Assembly: GCA_013152325.1 (NCBI GenBank)
Contig: JAADGN010000001.1
Span: forward strand, 1-48,680
Source: Chloroflexota bacterium
Lineage (GTDB): Bacteria > Chloroflexota > Anaerolineae > Anaerolineales > Villigracilaceae
DNA length: 48,680 nucleotides
Direction: 5' to 3'
Positions 19,190 through 28,489 of the stretch are shown here, in pieces. The notes beneath the pieces are model-generated. The model saw nothing but the letters and a program-made list of their open reading frames with translations. It had not been told where the DNA came from and searched no databases. Within the stretch, counting starts at the first letter, position 1; each line of letters opens with the position of its first letter. The position numbers and the translations under genes were made by a program.

Positions 19190-20427
19190 AGAAGGTCCTT
19201 CACAGCTTGCAGCGTCGGCTCAATGATCGGCGCTGCGGCCACAGCCTGCATAGCTGCCTTGACATCTTTCAAGCCGCTGCCAGTATTCACCACCAGGACG
19301 GGATCCTCGGGCCGCACCAGGCCCTGGGCTGCCGCGCTGACCAATCCGGCATATGCTGTGGCCCCGGCCGGTTCCGCGAAAACGCCCACCCGGCCCAGGT
19401 CTGCGATCGCGGACAGGATATCCTCGTCGCGGACAGTGATGTACGTGCCGCCCGTCTCGCGTGCGGCGCGCACTGCACGAACGCCATCGCGCGGCAGATC
19501 CACCGAGATGCTGTCGGCCAGCGTCTGCGCCGAGACCGGCTCGATCTGTTCCGTGCCCGCATTGAAGGCATTGGCTATCGCCGCCGACCCTTCGGCCTGC
19601 ACGCCGATAATACGCGGCATTTTTTCAATCCAGCCCAATGCGAGCAAATCCTTGAAGCCCTTATGGATGCCGGAGATAATGTTGCCATCGCCCACCGAGA
19701 CAAAAATCGTCAGCGGAGTCGATGTCTCGCCCAAAGTCTCCAGCGACCATTCCCAGATCTCGAAGGCGGCGGTCTTCTTGCCCTCGGCGGTAAACGGATT
19801 GTAGCCCGTATTGCGGCAATACCAGCCGAATTCCTGCGAGGCTTTGACCGACAGGTCGAAAGCATCGTCGTAGGTGCCATCCACCAGCATGACGCGCGCG
19901 CCAAAGATCAGCAACTGGGCAATCTTGGCAGGCGGGGCAGACTTGGGTGCAAAGATGACCGCTTTTTGCCCGATGGCTGCCGCCATCCCGGCCAGCGCCG
20001 CGCCGGCGTTCCCGGTCGAAGCGGTGACCACGATCTCCGCGCCGATCTCGCGGGCGCGCGCCACCACGACCGCGCTGGCGCGGTCTTTGAAGGAGGCCGT
20101 CGGATTGCGGCTCTCGTCTTTGAGCCACACATCGCGCAAGCCGAGTTTCTCCGCCAAGCGGGGCAGCGCAAAGACCGGCGTCCACCCAGCCGCGTGCAGC
20201 GGGGTTGCCTCGCCGCCAGGGTCAGAGACCGGCAGCATGGGCAAATAGCGCCAGAGTGAGGCTTCCGTCCGGCAGGTAATATCTTCGGGATGGTACTTGT
20301 GCCGAATGGCTTCGTAGTCCAAAATAATATCCAGGTTGCCGCCATCCGTCGGGCAGGTATAGGTCACCTGGTCGGGACGATATTTCTGTCCACACAGGGA
20401 ACATCGGTAGCCAACAAATTTATCCAT
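19186..20427 (-). CDS. thrC: Threonine synthase with N-terminal zinc-ribbon-like segment
   Basis: YRCSLCGQKYRPDQVTYTCPTDGGNLDI, WLKDESRNPTASFKDRASAVVVARA, VTASTGNAGAALAGMAA. Confidence 0.88.
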   Translation of the reverse strand: MDKFVGYRCSLCGQKYRPDQVTYTCPTDGGNLDIILDYEAIRHKYHPEDITCRTEASLWRYLPMLPVSDPGGEATPLHAAGWTPVFALPRLAEKLGLRDVWLKDESRNPTASFKDRASAVVVARAREIGAEIVVTASTGNAGAALAGMAAAIGQKAVIFAPKSAPPAKIAQLLIFGARVMLVDGTYDDAFDLSVKASQEFGWYCRNTGYNPFTAEGKKTAAFEIWEWSLETLGETSTPLTIFVSVGDGNIISGIHKGFKDLLALGWIEKMPRIIGVQAEGSAAIANAFNAGTEQIEPVSAQTLADSISVDLPRDGVRAVRAARETGGTYITVRDEDILSAIADLGRVGVFAEPAGATAYAGLVSAAAQGLVRPEDPVLVVNTGSGLKDVKAAMQAVAAAPIIEPTLQAVKDLL

Positions 20428-20444
20428 AGTTTTTTGCCTTCGAA

Positions 20445-20473
20445 TTGCTGCACCCCCAGAGGTGGTGAAGCAA
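20445..20473 (-). other. Hairpin in the threonine synthase 5' leader
   Basis: TTGCTTCACCACCTCTGGGGGTGCAGCAA (minus strand), imperfect stem about 18 nt upstream of the start codon. Confidence 0.5.
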
Positions 20474-20721
20474 CGACGTTGTAAAGATATTTTCGACCAA
20501 CTGCATATCGAATTGACCTATTTTACTGTACTTTCGTCAAAGCTGCATTCGCGGCAATCCTGCGCTTAAAGACAGCACTTTTCGCGAATGGTCCTCCCCC
20601 CTGTATGCGGGCAGCCAACCCGCGCACCGCAGTATACGGGGGCACGAGAAAAAAGGCGGAACTACCGCTATTTTATCATTTGCGCACGGTCAAACCATCG
20701 AGACGACCATACAAATTCGAG

Positions 20722-23556
20722 TTACGCTTTGATGGCCTGCAAAATCTTCTCTTGGTCTACGGGCAGGCTGTCAACGCGCACGCCTACGGCGTTGTAAATC
20801 GCATTGGTAATCGCGGGAGTAGTTGGAATGCTGACGATCTCGCCAATCCCTTTTGCCCCATACGGCCCCTCGGAGGTGGGATGCTCGACCACGATCGGGA
20901 TGATCTCAGGGGTCTGCACAATGGACGGGATGCGGTAACGCGCCAGCCGGTCGGTGACGACGTAGCCATCTTCGACGATGAACTGCTCGGTCAGGGCGTT
21001 GCCCAGCCCCATCATCACGCCGCCCTCGATCTGGCCTTTCAGCCCCAGCGGGTTGACGGCCTGTCCGACATCGTTGGCCGCGACGATGCGCAGCACACGC
21101 ACTTCACCCGTCAGCGTGTTCACTTCCACCTCGGCGGCCTGGGCCGCGAAAGCAAAGGCAAAGTGCATATCGCCGCCCTGCCCCAACGGTTTGGTGGCCG
21201 GCGCCCGATATTCATAGACGGCATACGACTGGCGTCCTTCGGAATGCATGGCGGCATAGACCTCCGCCAGCGGGAGCGAACGGCCGCCAACGCGCACCGT
21301 CCCGTCGGCAAAGATGATCTGCTCCGGCGGTTGGTCGTATTTCTCGGCCAGCGTGGAGGCGATGGCCTGTCGCAGGGACTGCGCGGCCAGACGCGCCGCG
21401 TTGCCCGTGACGTAGGTCTGGCGGGAGGCGGTCGTCGGGCCGCCGTCGGGCGTCAGGTCGGTGTCCATGACGAGCACATTGACCTGAGACAACGGCGCGC
21501 CGAGTTCCTCGGCCACGATCATTTGCAAGACCGTCACCAACCCCTGCCCCAATTCTGCGGAGGAGGTGCGCACTTCCAGTTTGCCGTCCGGGAACAAATG
21601 CACTTCTGCGCCGGCTTTATCGTCCGCGCCGCCGCCCAGGCCGGTATTCTTGAAGGCCGCCGAAAAACCCCAGGCGCGCCGCTTGTGGGGCGCACCCGGC
21701 ACAGGTCGGGGGGCAAAAATCGATTGAACGGAATCCGGCCCACCCTGAGGCCGATGCGAGGCCTCGTCCTGCTTTATCAGGCGGCGCACCTCGGCTTCCA
21801 CCTTGTCGATGCATTCGAGCAAGCCCACGCTTTCACGCAGTTCCTGCCCGGTGCTGGTCGTACTGCCTATGCGCAGAGCATTCTTGCGGCGCAATGCCAC
21901 CGGGTCCATATCCAGCGTCTCGGCCAGCATGTCCATCATGCTCTCGACGGCAAAAGCCGACTGGGTGACGCCGAAGCCGCGGAACGCGCCCGCGGGCGGG
22001 TTGTTGGTGTACATGGCGTAGCAATCGGAGCGCGCGTCGGGAATTTCGTAAGGGCCAACGGAGTGCGTCGTGGCGCGCCCCATTACCTTCTCGCCCAGGG
22101 ATGCGTACGCGCCGCTGTCGCCATAGAGTTCGGTTTCAACCGCGGTCAGGCGGCCGTCCTTGGTTGCGCCCAACTTGACGCGGATCCGGGTGGCGTGCCG
22201 TTTGGGGTGCACGATCAGGCTTTCGTGCCGGTCGAAGAGCAATTTGACCGGACGCCCAGTAGCGTTTGCCAGCAACGCGGCGTGAATTTGCCCGGCAATA
22301 TCCTCTTTGCCGCCAAAGCCGCCGCCCATCAACTGCCCGACGATGTGCACCCGCTCGTGCGGCCAGCCCAGGGCGTCAGCTACCTGTTGCCGGTCTGAAT
22401 AGGGAATTTGCGAACCGACGTAGACTTCCATGCGCCCGTCCTCGGTGGGGACGGCCACGCTGCACTCCGGTTCAAGAAACGCGTGGTCGGTGGTCGGCGT
22501 GTGAAAGGTGTGCTCCAGGATCACGTCAGCGGCGGCGAAGCCCGCCTCCAGGTCGCCTTTGCGCACCTTGATGTGCTTGAGCAGATTGCCGCTCTCGTGC
22601 AACACGGGCGCGTCCGGCCGGCGAGCCTGCACCGGATTGCTGACAACAGGCAGTTCTTCGAATTCAGCCGTCATCAAATCCAGCGCAGCGGCGGCAGCGG
22701 CTTCACTCTCTGCGGCCACGATGGCCAGCGCATCGCCAACGTAGCGCACCCGTTCGCCGACGCCAACCATGATCGGCCAGTCGGGGACGATCAGTCCGTG
22801 GTTGTGTACGCCCGGCAGATCCTCCGCCGTCAACACAGCGACGACGCCGGGCAGGGCACGCGCCTGCTCCACGTCCAGTTTTCGCAAAATCGCATGGGGG
22901 ACGCCAGCGCGTTTGACGCGGGCATGGAGCATACCCTCGAAGACCAGATCGTCGGTGAAGATGGCCTCGCCGGTCACCTTCTGGATGGCGTCCGGGCGGA
23001 TGTGGCTGTGGCCGATGACGCGATGTCCGTCCCCGGACTCTTTCACGTCCGGAGGAGGAAGCGGCTCGCCCGTTCTCAACGTATGCGCCGCGGCCTGGAT
23101 CGCGCTCTCGATGGACGGATAGCCCGCACAGCGGCAGAGCGTATCCTTGAGCGCGCGGCGAATCTCGTCCGAAGATGGTTCCGGATTGCGCTGCAAAAGG
23201 GCGTGGGAGGTCATAATCTGCCCGGGGATGCAGAAACCACACTGGACCGCGCCGTGCTCAACAAAGGCTTCCTGCAAAGGGTGCAATTTGACCCCTTCAT
23301 CGCCCCGCTCGGCCAGGCCCTCGATGGTCAGCACGGTTTTGCCGTCCGCGCGTTGGGCCGGATAGGTACAAGAAAGCACCGGCTCGCCGTCCACGACGAC
23401 CGTACACGCGCCGCACTCGGCCTCGTTGCAGCCAATTTTGGTGCCGGTCAGACGCAGGCGTTTGCGCAGCAAATCGGCCAGCGTTTCGCCGGGAACGGCG
23501 GGCAGTTGATAAAGCTGCCCGTTAACTGTGAGAGAAATTTGGGGTTGACGCTCCAT
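20722..23556 (-). CDS. Molybdenum hydroxylase (xanthine dehydrogenase family), fused 2Fe-2S and Mo-binding subunit, XdhD-like
   Basis: N-terminal GCNEAECGACTVVVDGEPVLSC and GAVQCGFCIPGQIM...LCRCAGYPSI; then GGGFGGKEDIAGQ, GAFRGFGVTQ, GLGNALTEQF. Start at M of MERQPQISLTVNG; longer ORF start overlaps the FAD-subunit gene. Confidence 0.92.
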   Translation of the reverse strand: MERQPQISLTVNGQLYQLPAVPGETLADLLRKRLRLTGTKIGCNEAECGACTVVVDGEPVLSCTYPAQRADGKTVLTIEGLAERGDEGVKLHPLQEAFVEHGAVQCGFCIPGQIMTSHALLQRNPEPSSDEIRRALKDTLCRCAGYPSIESAIQAAAHTLRTGEPLPPPDVKESGDGHRVIGHSHIRPDAIQKVTGEAIFTDDLVFEGMLHARVKRAGVPHAILRKLDVEQARALPGVVAVLTAEDLPGVHNHGLIVPDWPIMVGVGERVRYVGDALAIVAAESEAAAAAALDLMTAEFEELPVVSNPVQARRPDAPVLHESGNLLKHIKVRKGDLEAGFAAADVILEHTFHTPTTDHAFLEPECSVAVPTEDGRMEVYVGSQIPYSDRQQVADALGWPHERVHIVGQLMGGGFGGKEDIAGQIHAALLANATGRPVKLLFDRHESLIVHPKRHATRIRVKLGATKDGRLTAVETELYGDSGAYASLGEKVMGRATTHSVGPYEIPDARSDCYAMYTNNPPAGAFRGFGVTQSAFAVESMMDMLAETLDMDPVALRRKNALRIGSTTSTGQELRESVGLLECIDKVEAEVRRLIKQDEASHRPQGGPDSVQSIFAPRPVPGAPHKRRAWGFSAAFKNTGLGGGADDKAGAEVHLFPDGKLEVRTSSAELGQGLVTVLQMIVAEELGAPLSQVNVLVMDTDLTPDGGPTTASRQTYVTGNAARLAAQSLRQAIASTLAEKYDQPPEQIIFADGTVRVGGRSLPLAEVYAAMHSEGRQSYAVYEYRAPATKPLGQGGDMHFAFAFAAQAAEVEVNTLTGEVRVLRIVAANDVGQAVNPLGLKGQIEGGVMMGLGNALTEQFIVEDGYVVTDRLARYRIPSIVQTPEIIPIVVEHPTSEGPYGAKGIGEIVSIPTTPAITNAIYNAVGVRVDSLPVDQEKILQAIKA

Positions 23557-23609
23557 GGTACCTCTATAAAAGGCTTCTTCGTGTCGGCACGCCGCAAGCA
23601 TGCCCTCGT

Positions 23610-24491
23610 TCATTCCGCCCGCTGCCAGGCGGTTTGCAAAACATCCTGCAGCAGCACGCCGGCCAGATGACGGCGGTAGTCTGCGGTGGCGCGATAAGCG
23701 CTGGTGCGGAAGCGCGCTTCGCCCAGCAGGGCATCCAGCGCTTGCGCCAGGACCGCACCTGTCAACGGCTGGCCGCGCAGCACATCTTCCGCGGCGAGAG
23801 CCCGGCGCGGCGTGGGACCAAACGGGCCGACCGCGATGCGCACATCGGCGATCCGGTCGTCGTCGCGCGCCAACCAAAGCGCCAGATTGAGGATCGGCAA
23901 GGCGACGCCCTGCGTGCGCATGATGCGTTCGAAGGCCGAGGCCTGGTGCGGCGCACGCAGCGGCAGGCAAAAGCCGACCAGCAATTCGTCCGGCTGAAGC
24001 GCCGATTTGCCGGGGCCCAGGAACAGGTCCAGGAGCGGCACGCGGCGCTCTCCGTCCGGGTTGGCGACGACAGCCCGGGCGTCCAACGCGACGAGGGCGA
24101 TCATCCCGTCGGCGGCGGGCAGCGCATGGGCCACATTACCGCCCAGCGTCGCCACGTTGCGCACCTGCGGGCCGCCAATCAAGCTGCCGGCCTCGACCAG
24201 CGCCTGAGCATGTTCCTGCACCAGCGGCGAGGCAACCACCCGGTTGATGGGTACGGCCGCGCCCACGTACAGCTCATCCCCGCGAATTTCCAACGCCTTC
24301 ATTTCCGAGACATCGGTCACGTCCACCAGCGTATGGACAGGCGCACGATGTCCCTGCTGCAAATCCAGCATGAGATCCGTCCCGCCCGCGATGATGGAAA
24401 CAGGGGGCGGCGCAGAGGTCAGGGCATGCAGCGCATCAGAGACATTTTTTGGGCAAAGATATTGCTTCCAAAGATTCATGAGATATTTCAC
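23610..24491 (-). CDS. Molybdenum hydroxylase FAD-binding subunit
   Basis: SIIAGGTDLMLDLQQG, LIGGPQVRNVATLGGNVAHALPAADG. Confidence 0.92.
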   Translation of the reverse strand: MKYLMNLWKQYLCPKNVSDALHALTSAPPPVSIIAGGTDLMLDLQQGHRAPVHTLVDVTDVSEMKALEIRGDELYVGAAVPINRVVASPLVQEHAQALVEAGSLIGGPQVRNVATLGGNVAHALPAADGMIALVALDARAVVANPDGERRVPLLDLFLGPGKSALQPDELLVGFCLPLRAPHQASAFERIMRTQGVALPILNLALWLARDDDRIADVRIAVGPFGPTPRRALAAEDVLRGQPLTGAVLAQALDALLGEARFRTSAYRATADYRRHLAGVLLQDVLQTAWQRAE

Positions 24492-24521
24492 CTACCGACA
24501 CGCCAACAATCGTATTTTATA

Positions 24522-24551
24522 AAATCTCACGGAGAAAAATCCGTGAGATTT
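24522..24551 (-). terminator. Rho-independent terminator
   Basis: AAATCTCACGGA-loop-TCCGTGAGATTT between permease and FAD-subunit genes, followed by TTATAAAAT. Confidence 0.7.
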
Positions 24552-24577
24552 ACGCACAACTTCAACTGGGCAAAAAA

Positions 24578-25546
24578 TCAGAGGCCTCGTTCGCCGCGGA
24601 CATAAGGGACGCCCAGCGCCGCCGGAGATCCCAGCCGCTTGCGCACAGCCTCGCGCGAGCCGATCACCAACACGATGATCGTGAAAGCATACGGCAACAT
24701 CTGGAGAAAGAAACCCCAGTAGGGATTGTAATAAAAAGGATTGCGCAGGCCAAAGAGCGTTAACGGCCCCTGGATGTCCAAAATGAGACGGCGCAGCGCG
24801 CCAAAGGCGTACGAACCGGCCGCCGCCCGAATCGGATCCCACTGTGCGAAGATGACCAGGCCGACCGCGATCCAGCCCTGCCCGGCGGTCGTCAATTCGC
24901 TGAACCAGCCGGGTGAAACAGCAAGGCTGATGGTTGCTCCGGCCAGGCCTGCCAGCATACCGCCGACGAAGACATACAGGTAACGCAGACGATACACGCT
25001 GATACCCAACGCGTCGGCTGCGGCAGGATACTCCCCCACCGCTCGCAGGTGCATGCCGGGACGCGTGCGGTTGATGTAATACCAGGCCAGCGGGGCGAAC
25101 AGATAACCAACGTAAACCAGCACGCTCTGGCTGGTGAAAAAGATTGGCCCCAAAACAGGGATCTTTGAAAGCAGCGGAATGGAGAACATCGGCAGCAACG
25201 ACACCGCGCCAGCCTTGCTCAATCCCTCGCCCAGCACCAGGCTGATACCCGTACCCAAAAAGGTCAACGCCAGGCCGCTGACAACCTGATCGGCCTGAAG
25301 GGTAATCACAATAAAAGCGTGAATTTGGCTGAGAAGCCCGGCGACGAACATTGCCACCAACACGCCCAGCCAGGGATTGCCCGTCGCCAGCGCCACACTG
25401 TATCCGCTCATCGCGCCGATCAACATCATCCCTTCTACACCCAGGTTGAGCACGCCGGAGCGTTCGGCAAAAAGCTCGCCAATCGTGGCAAAGAGTAATA
25501 CGGTTCCGCTGGCAACACCGGCTTGCAGGATAATAATTGGATCCAT
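24578..25546 (-). CDS. BMP-type nucleoside/purine ABC transporter permease
   Basis: LFATIGELFAERSGVLNLGVEGMMLIGAMSGY; RTRPGMHLRAVGEYPAAADALGISV. Confidence 0.93.
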   Translation of the reverse strand: MDPIIILQAGVASGTVLLFATIGELFAERSGVLNLGVEGMMLIGAMSGYSVALATGNPWLGVLVAMFVAGLLSQIHAFIVITLQADQVVSGLALTFLGTGISLVLGEGLSKAGAVSLLPMFSIPLLSKIPVLGPIFFTSQSVLVYVGYLFAPLAWYYINRTRPGMHLRAVGEYPAAADALGISVYRLRYLYVFVGGMLAGLAGATISLAVSPGWFSELTTAGQGWIAVGLVIFAQWDPIRAAAGSYAFGALRRLILDIQGPLTLFGLRNPFYYNPYWGFFLQMLPYAFTIIVLVIGSREAVRKRLGSPAALGVPYVRGERGL

Positions 25547-25549
25547 GCT

Positions 25550-26686
25550 CTACGCCTCCACACCTGTGCGCACAATCCGAACCCGATAGCGCATCAAGAA
25601 ATCACTTGCAATGAGACAAACCAGGATGGTGCCCTGAATCATTTTGGGGACACCCGAAGGCTGAATCTCCCGTCCGGCCAGGATCAAAGCCCCGAACAAG
25701 ATCGAGACCAGGATCGTGGCAAAGGGATTCAGTTTCGCCAGCCAGGCCACGATGATGCCGGTAAAGCCGTATCCGGCCGCGATCGGAGAAGTTTGGAGGC
25801 GGTGTACCACGCCGGTCACCTCGGCCATACCGCCTAACCCGGCCAACGCACCCGAAAGCATCATAACCAGCACCGTATTGCGGGTGATGTTGATCCCGGC
25901 ATATTTTGCCGCACGCGGATTGTCGCCGATCAGACGAATTTCGTATCCCCAGCGACTTCGATAGACAATGAGCCACAAGACAATCGCGGCAGCAATGCCC
26001 AAGAACAATCCCATATGCGTGGTCAGGCCGCGAAAGAGCGGGATTTCCTTTGCGTAGTCGCTCAGGCGAGGCAGCCAGGCATTCTTGGGGAACTTGGGAC
26101 TCATCTGAAAGCCGCCTTCACTCCACACCCCGAAGATGAAAAAGTTGACCCACGAAACAGCGATATAGTTCATCATCAGGGTGCTGATGATCTCATTGAC
26201 GTTAAAGCGCGCTTTTAGATAACCGGGGACAAATCCCCACAGCGCGCCGGCAGCAATGCCAGCCAATGCCATGACCGGGATAAAAATCCAGGGGGACGTC
26301 TCCGGCGGCAGAACGGGCAGCAACACGACCGCGCTGGCCCCGAACGCGCCCATGATGAATTGTCCCTCCGCCCCGATATTCCACAACTTCATGCGGAAGG
26401 CAATCGAACACGCCAGACTGGTCAACAAAATAGGCGTGGCCTTGACGATGGTATCGGAAATGACGCCAATACCGCCAAAAGAGGCTTTGGCAATATGGAT
26501 ATAGGAGCGAAGAGGGTCCCCGCCAGCCAGGGAAATCAAGATGCCGCCAAGAAACAAGGCAACAACGATAGCCCCAAAAGAAATCGCAGCCGGATACCAG
26601 CGCGGCGGTTCATTCAGTCGCGGTTCCAAACGCACAGAAAAAGGAAAGCGCCTGCGTGGCTTCGGTAATACGGTCGGTTCAGACAT
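25550..26686 (-). CDS. BMP-type nucleoside/purine ABC transporter permease
   Basis: LWNIGAEGQFIMGAFGA, FNVNEIISTLMMNYIA, GFTGIIVAWLAKLNPFATI. Confidence 0.93.
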   Translation of the reverse strand: MSEPTVLPKPRRRFPFSVRLEPRLNEPPRWYPAAISFGAIVVALFLGGILISLAGGDPLRSYIHIAKASFGGIGVISDTIVKATPILLTSLACSIAFRMKLWNIGAEGQFIMGAFGASAVVLLPVLPPETSPWIFIPVMALAGIAAGALWGFVPGYLKARFNVNEIISTLMMNYIAVSWVNFFIFGVWSEGGFQMSPKFPKNAWLPRLSDYAKEIPLFRGLTTHMGLFLGIAAAIVLWLIVYRSRWGYEIRLIGDNPRAAKYAGINITRNTVLVMMLSGALAGLGGMAEVTGVVHRLQTSPIAAGYGFTGIIVAWLAKLNPFATILVSILFGALILAGREIQPSGVPKMIQGTILVCLIASDFLMRYRVRIVRTGVEA

Positions 26687-28280
26687 GAGCAGCGGCTCCT
26701 TCTCTTTCAATCTGTTCGAGCGGTGTACCGGTCATCATCAAGCCAATGGTCTCGATCAGCGATTCGGACGGTTCGCCCGATCCAACCTGCACTTCGCCCA
26801 TAATGCGGCCCTCGTAAATAACATAGACGCGATCGCTCAAGGCGAACAGCTCTTCCAACTCTTCAGAAATGAGCAGGGTGGCGGCGCCGGCTTCGCGCTG
26901 CGCCAACAACAAACGCTGCACGCCCTCGATGGCGCCCACGTCCAGACCGCGCGTCGGCTGGACGGCCACCAACAGGGAAGGCTGTCCGGAAATTTCACGC
27001 GCCAGGATCACCCGCTGCAAATTTCCGCCCGAAAGCAAACGCACCGGCGTCTCAACGCTGGGCACGACAATGTCATAGGCATCTTTGAGCCTCTTGGCGA
27101 ATTTGGTCGCGGCCAGCATGTTCAGCATCCCGTAGCGGGCAATCGGCGGTTTACGATACTGCTTCATGATGACGTTATCGGTCACGCTCAGGTTTGGCGC
27201 GGTCCCTACGTGGGTACGATCCTCGGGGACATGCGCCACGCCACGCTGGATACCAAACCGAGCGGAACGGTTGTTGATCGGCTCACCATTCAGGGTAATC
27301 TTCCCGGAAATACTTTTCCGCATCCCCGTAATGACCTGCGCCAACTCGCGCTGACCGTTGCCTGCCACCCCAGCCACTCCGACAATCTCGCCCGCACGCA
27401 CCTTGAGCGAAACGCCATTCAACGACGGCAGGCCTTTGTCGTTTTCAGCACAAACATCGATGACTTCCAAGACAACCTCACCCGGTTCCTGGGGCTTTTT
27501 GTCCACATGGAAGATTACTTCCCGCCCGACCATCTGCCGCGCCAATTCCTGGCGTGTGATCCGCCGGGTATCCAGGCCAGCAGCCGTAACCTTGCCTCGC
27601 CGCAACACAGTGGTGCGGTCCGAAATCGCCATGACCTCCTGCAATTTGTGACTGATGAAAATAATGGACTTGCCGTCCGCCACCATCGTCCGCAAAGTTT
27701 TGAACAGGTCCTTAATTTCTTGCGGCGCAAGGACAGCCGTCGGTTCGTCCATAATAAGCACGTCTGCCCCGCGATAGAGCATCTTCAAAATCTCCACGCG
27801 CTGCTGCTCACCCACTGACAATTGCCAGACGTGGGCCTGAGGATCCACCTTCAACCCAAAGCGCTCCCCCAACTCCGCAATCACGCGATCATACTCGTGC
27901 AAATTAAGCCGGAAACGGGGTTCGTCCAGACCGAGCAAAATATTCTCGGTGACGGTTTGGGAGGGTACCAACATGAAATGTTGATGGATCATCCCGATCC
28001 CAGCCTGAATGGCATCCCGCGGCGAAGAAAAAATGACCGGCCGTCCCTTGATGATGATCGTGCCCGCTTCCTGCCGATACAAACCGGCCAGCACATTCAT
28101 CAACGTGCTCTTCCCGGCCCCGTTTTCCCCCAACAAAGCATGAATCTCGCCGTGCCGCAGCTCGAAATCTACGTGATCATTTGCCAGCACCCCCGGAAAA
28201 CGTTTGACGATTCCTCGCATTTCGACAACAAGGTCATCAGTTTGTGAAGATTGGGATTTTGGGTTTTGTTCACTTGTCAT
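26679..28280 (-). CDS. BMP-type nucleoside/purine ABC transporter ATP-binding protein (two ATPase domains)
   Basis: VVEMRGIVKRFPGVLANDHVDFELRHGEIHALLGENGAGKSTLMNVL; QPTRGLDVGAIEGVQRLLLAQREAGAATLLISEELEEL. Confidence 0.95.
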   Translation of the reverse strand: MTSEQNPKSQSSQTDDLVVEMRGIVKRFPGVLANDHVDFELRHGEIHALLGENGAGKSTLMNVLAGLYRQEAGTIIIKGRPVIFSSPRDAIQAGIGMIHQHFMLVPSQTVTENILLGLDEPRFRLNLHEYDRVIAELGERFGLKVDPQAHVWQLSVGEQQRVEILKMLYRGADVLIMDEPTAVLAPQEIKDLFKTLRTMVADGKSIIFISHKLQEVMAISDRTTVLRRGKVTAAGLDTRRITRQELARQMVGREVIFHVDKKPQEPGEVVLEVIDVCAENDKGLPSLNGVSLKVRAGEIVGVAGVAGNGQRELAQVITGMRKSISGKITLNGEPINNRSARFGIQRGVAHVPEDRTHVGTAPNLSVTDNVIMKQYRKPPIARYGMLNMLAATKFAKRLKDAYDIVVPSVETPVRLLSGGNLQRVILAREISGQPSLLVAVQPTRGLDVGAIEGVQRLLLAQREAGAATLLISEELEELFALSDRVYVIYEGRIMGEVQVGSGEPSESLIETIGLMMTGTPLEQIEREGAAAHV

Positions 28281-28375
28281 AAGGCATCCTCGGGGTCATG
28301 GTTGCGAAAACAACTTCAGCAGATCGCCACTTGGCTTGCTCGACATTGAAAACTGTAAATGCTGTAATCTACTGA

Positions 28376-28439
28376 AATTGTCAATCGTGAATAGTCGCGA
28401 TGGATCCAAATTCACGATTGACAATTAACGACTGACTTA
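28376..28439. repeat. Degenerate heptamer repeats arranged as a 17-bp perfect inverted repeat
   Basis: AATTGTCAATCGTGAAT...ATTCACGATTGACAATT; heptad periodicity ATTCACG ATTGACA ATTAACG ACTGACT. Confidence 0.7.
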
Positions 28440-28445
28440 AGGGAA

Positions 28446-28475
28446 GGGGCAAACTCCAGAAACGGAGTTTGCCCC
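28446..28475. terminator. Hairpin between BMP lipoprotein and ATPase genes (attenuator/terminator candidate)
   Basis: GGGGCAAACTCC-AGAAAC-GGAGTTTGCCCC; no clear U-tract on the minus strand. Confidence 0.6.
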
Positions 28476-28489
28476 CAAAAAGCATCGAA

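Noticed and set aside
14176-20427. Treating all genes from 14 to 20 kb as part of the purine pathway
   Set aside because: The glycosyltransferase, AI-2E transporter and threonine synthase have ordinary independent roles; only strand and proximity link them
20605-22398. 597-aa plus-strand ORF
   Set aside because: Lies antisense to the well-supported Mo hydroxylase gene; low-complexity Arg/His/Gln-rich translation typical of antisense frames in high-GC DNA
23557-23970. N-terminal extension of the Mo hydroxylase ORF
   Set aside because: Overlaps the FAD-subunit gene out of frame; 2Fe-2S domain starts at MERQPQISLTVNG
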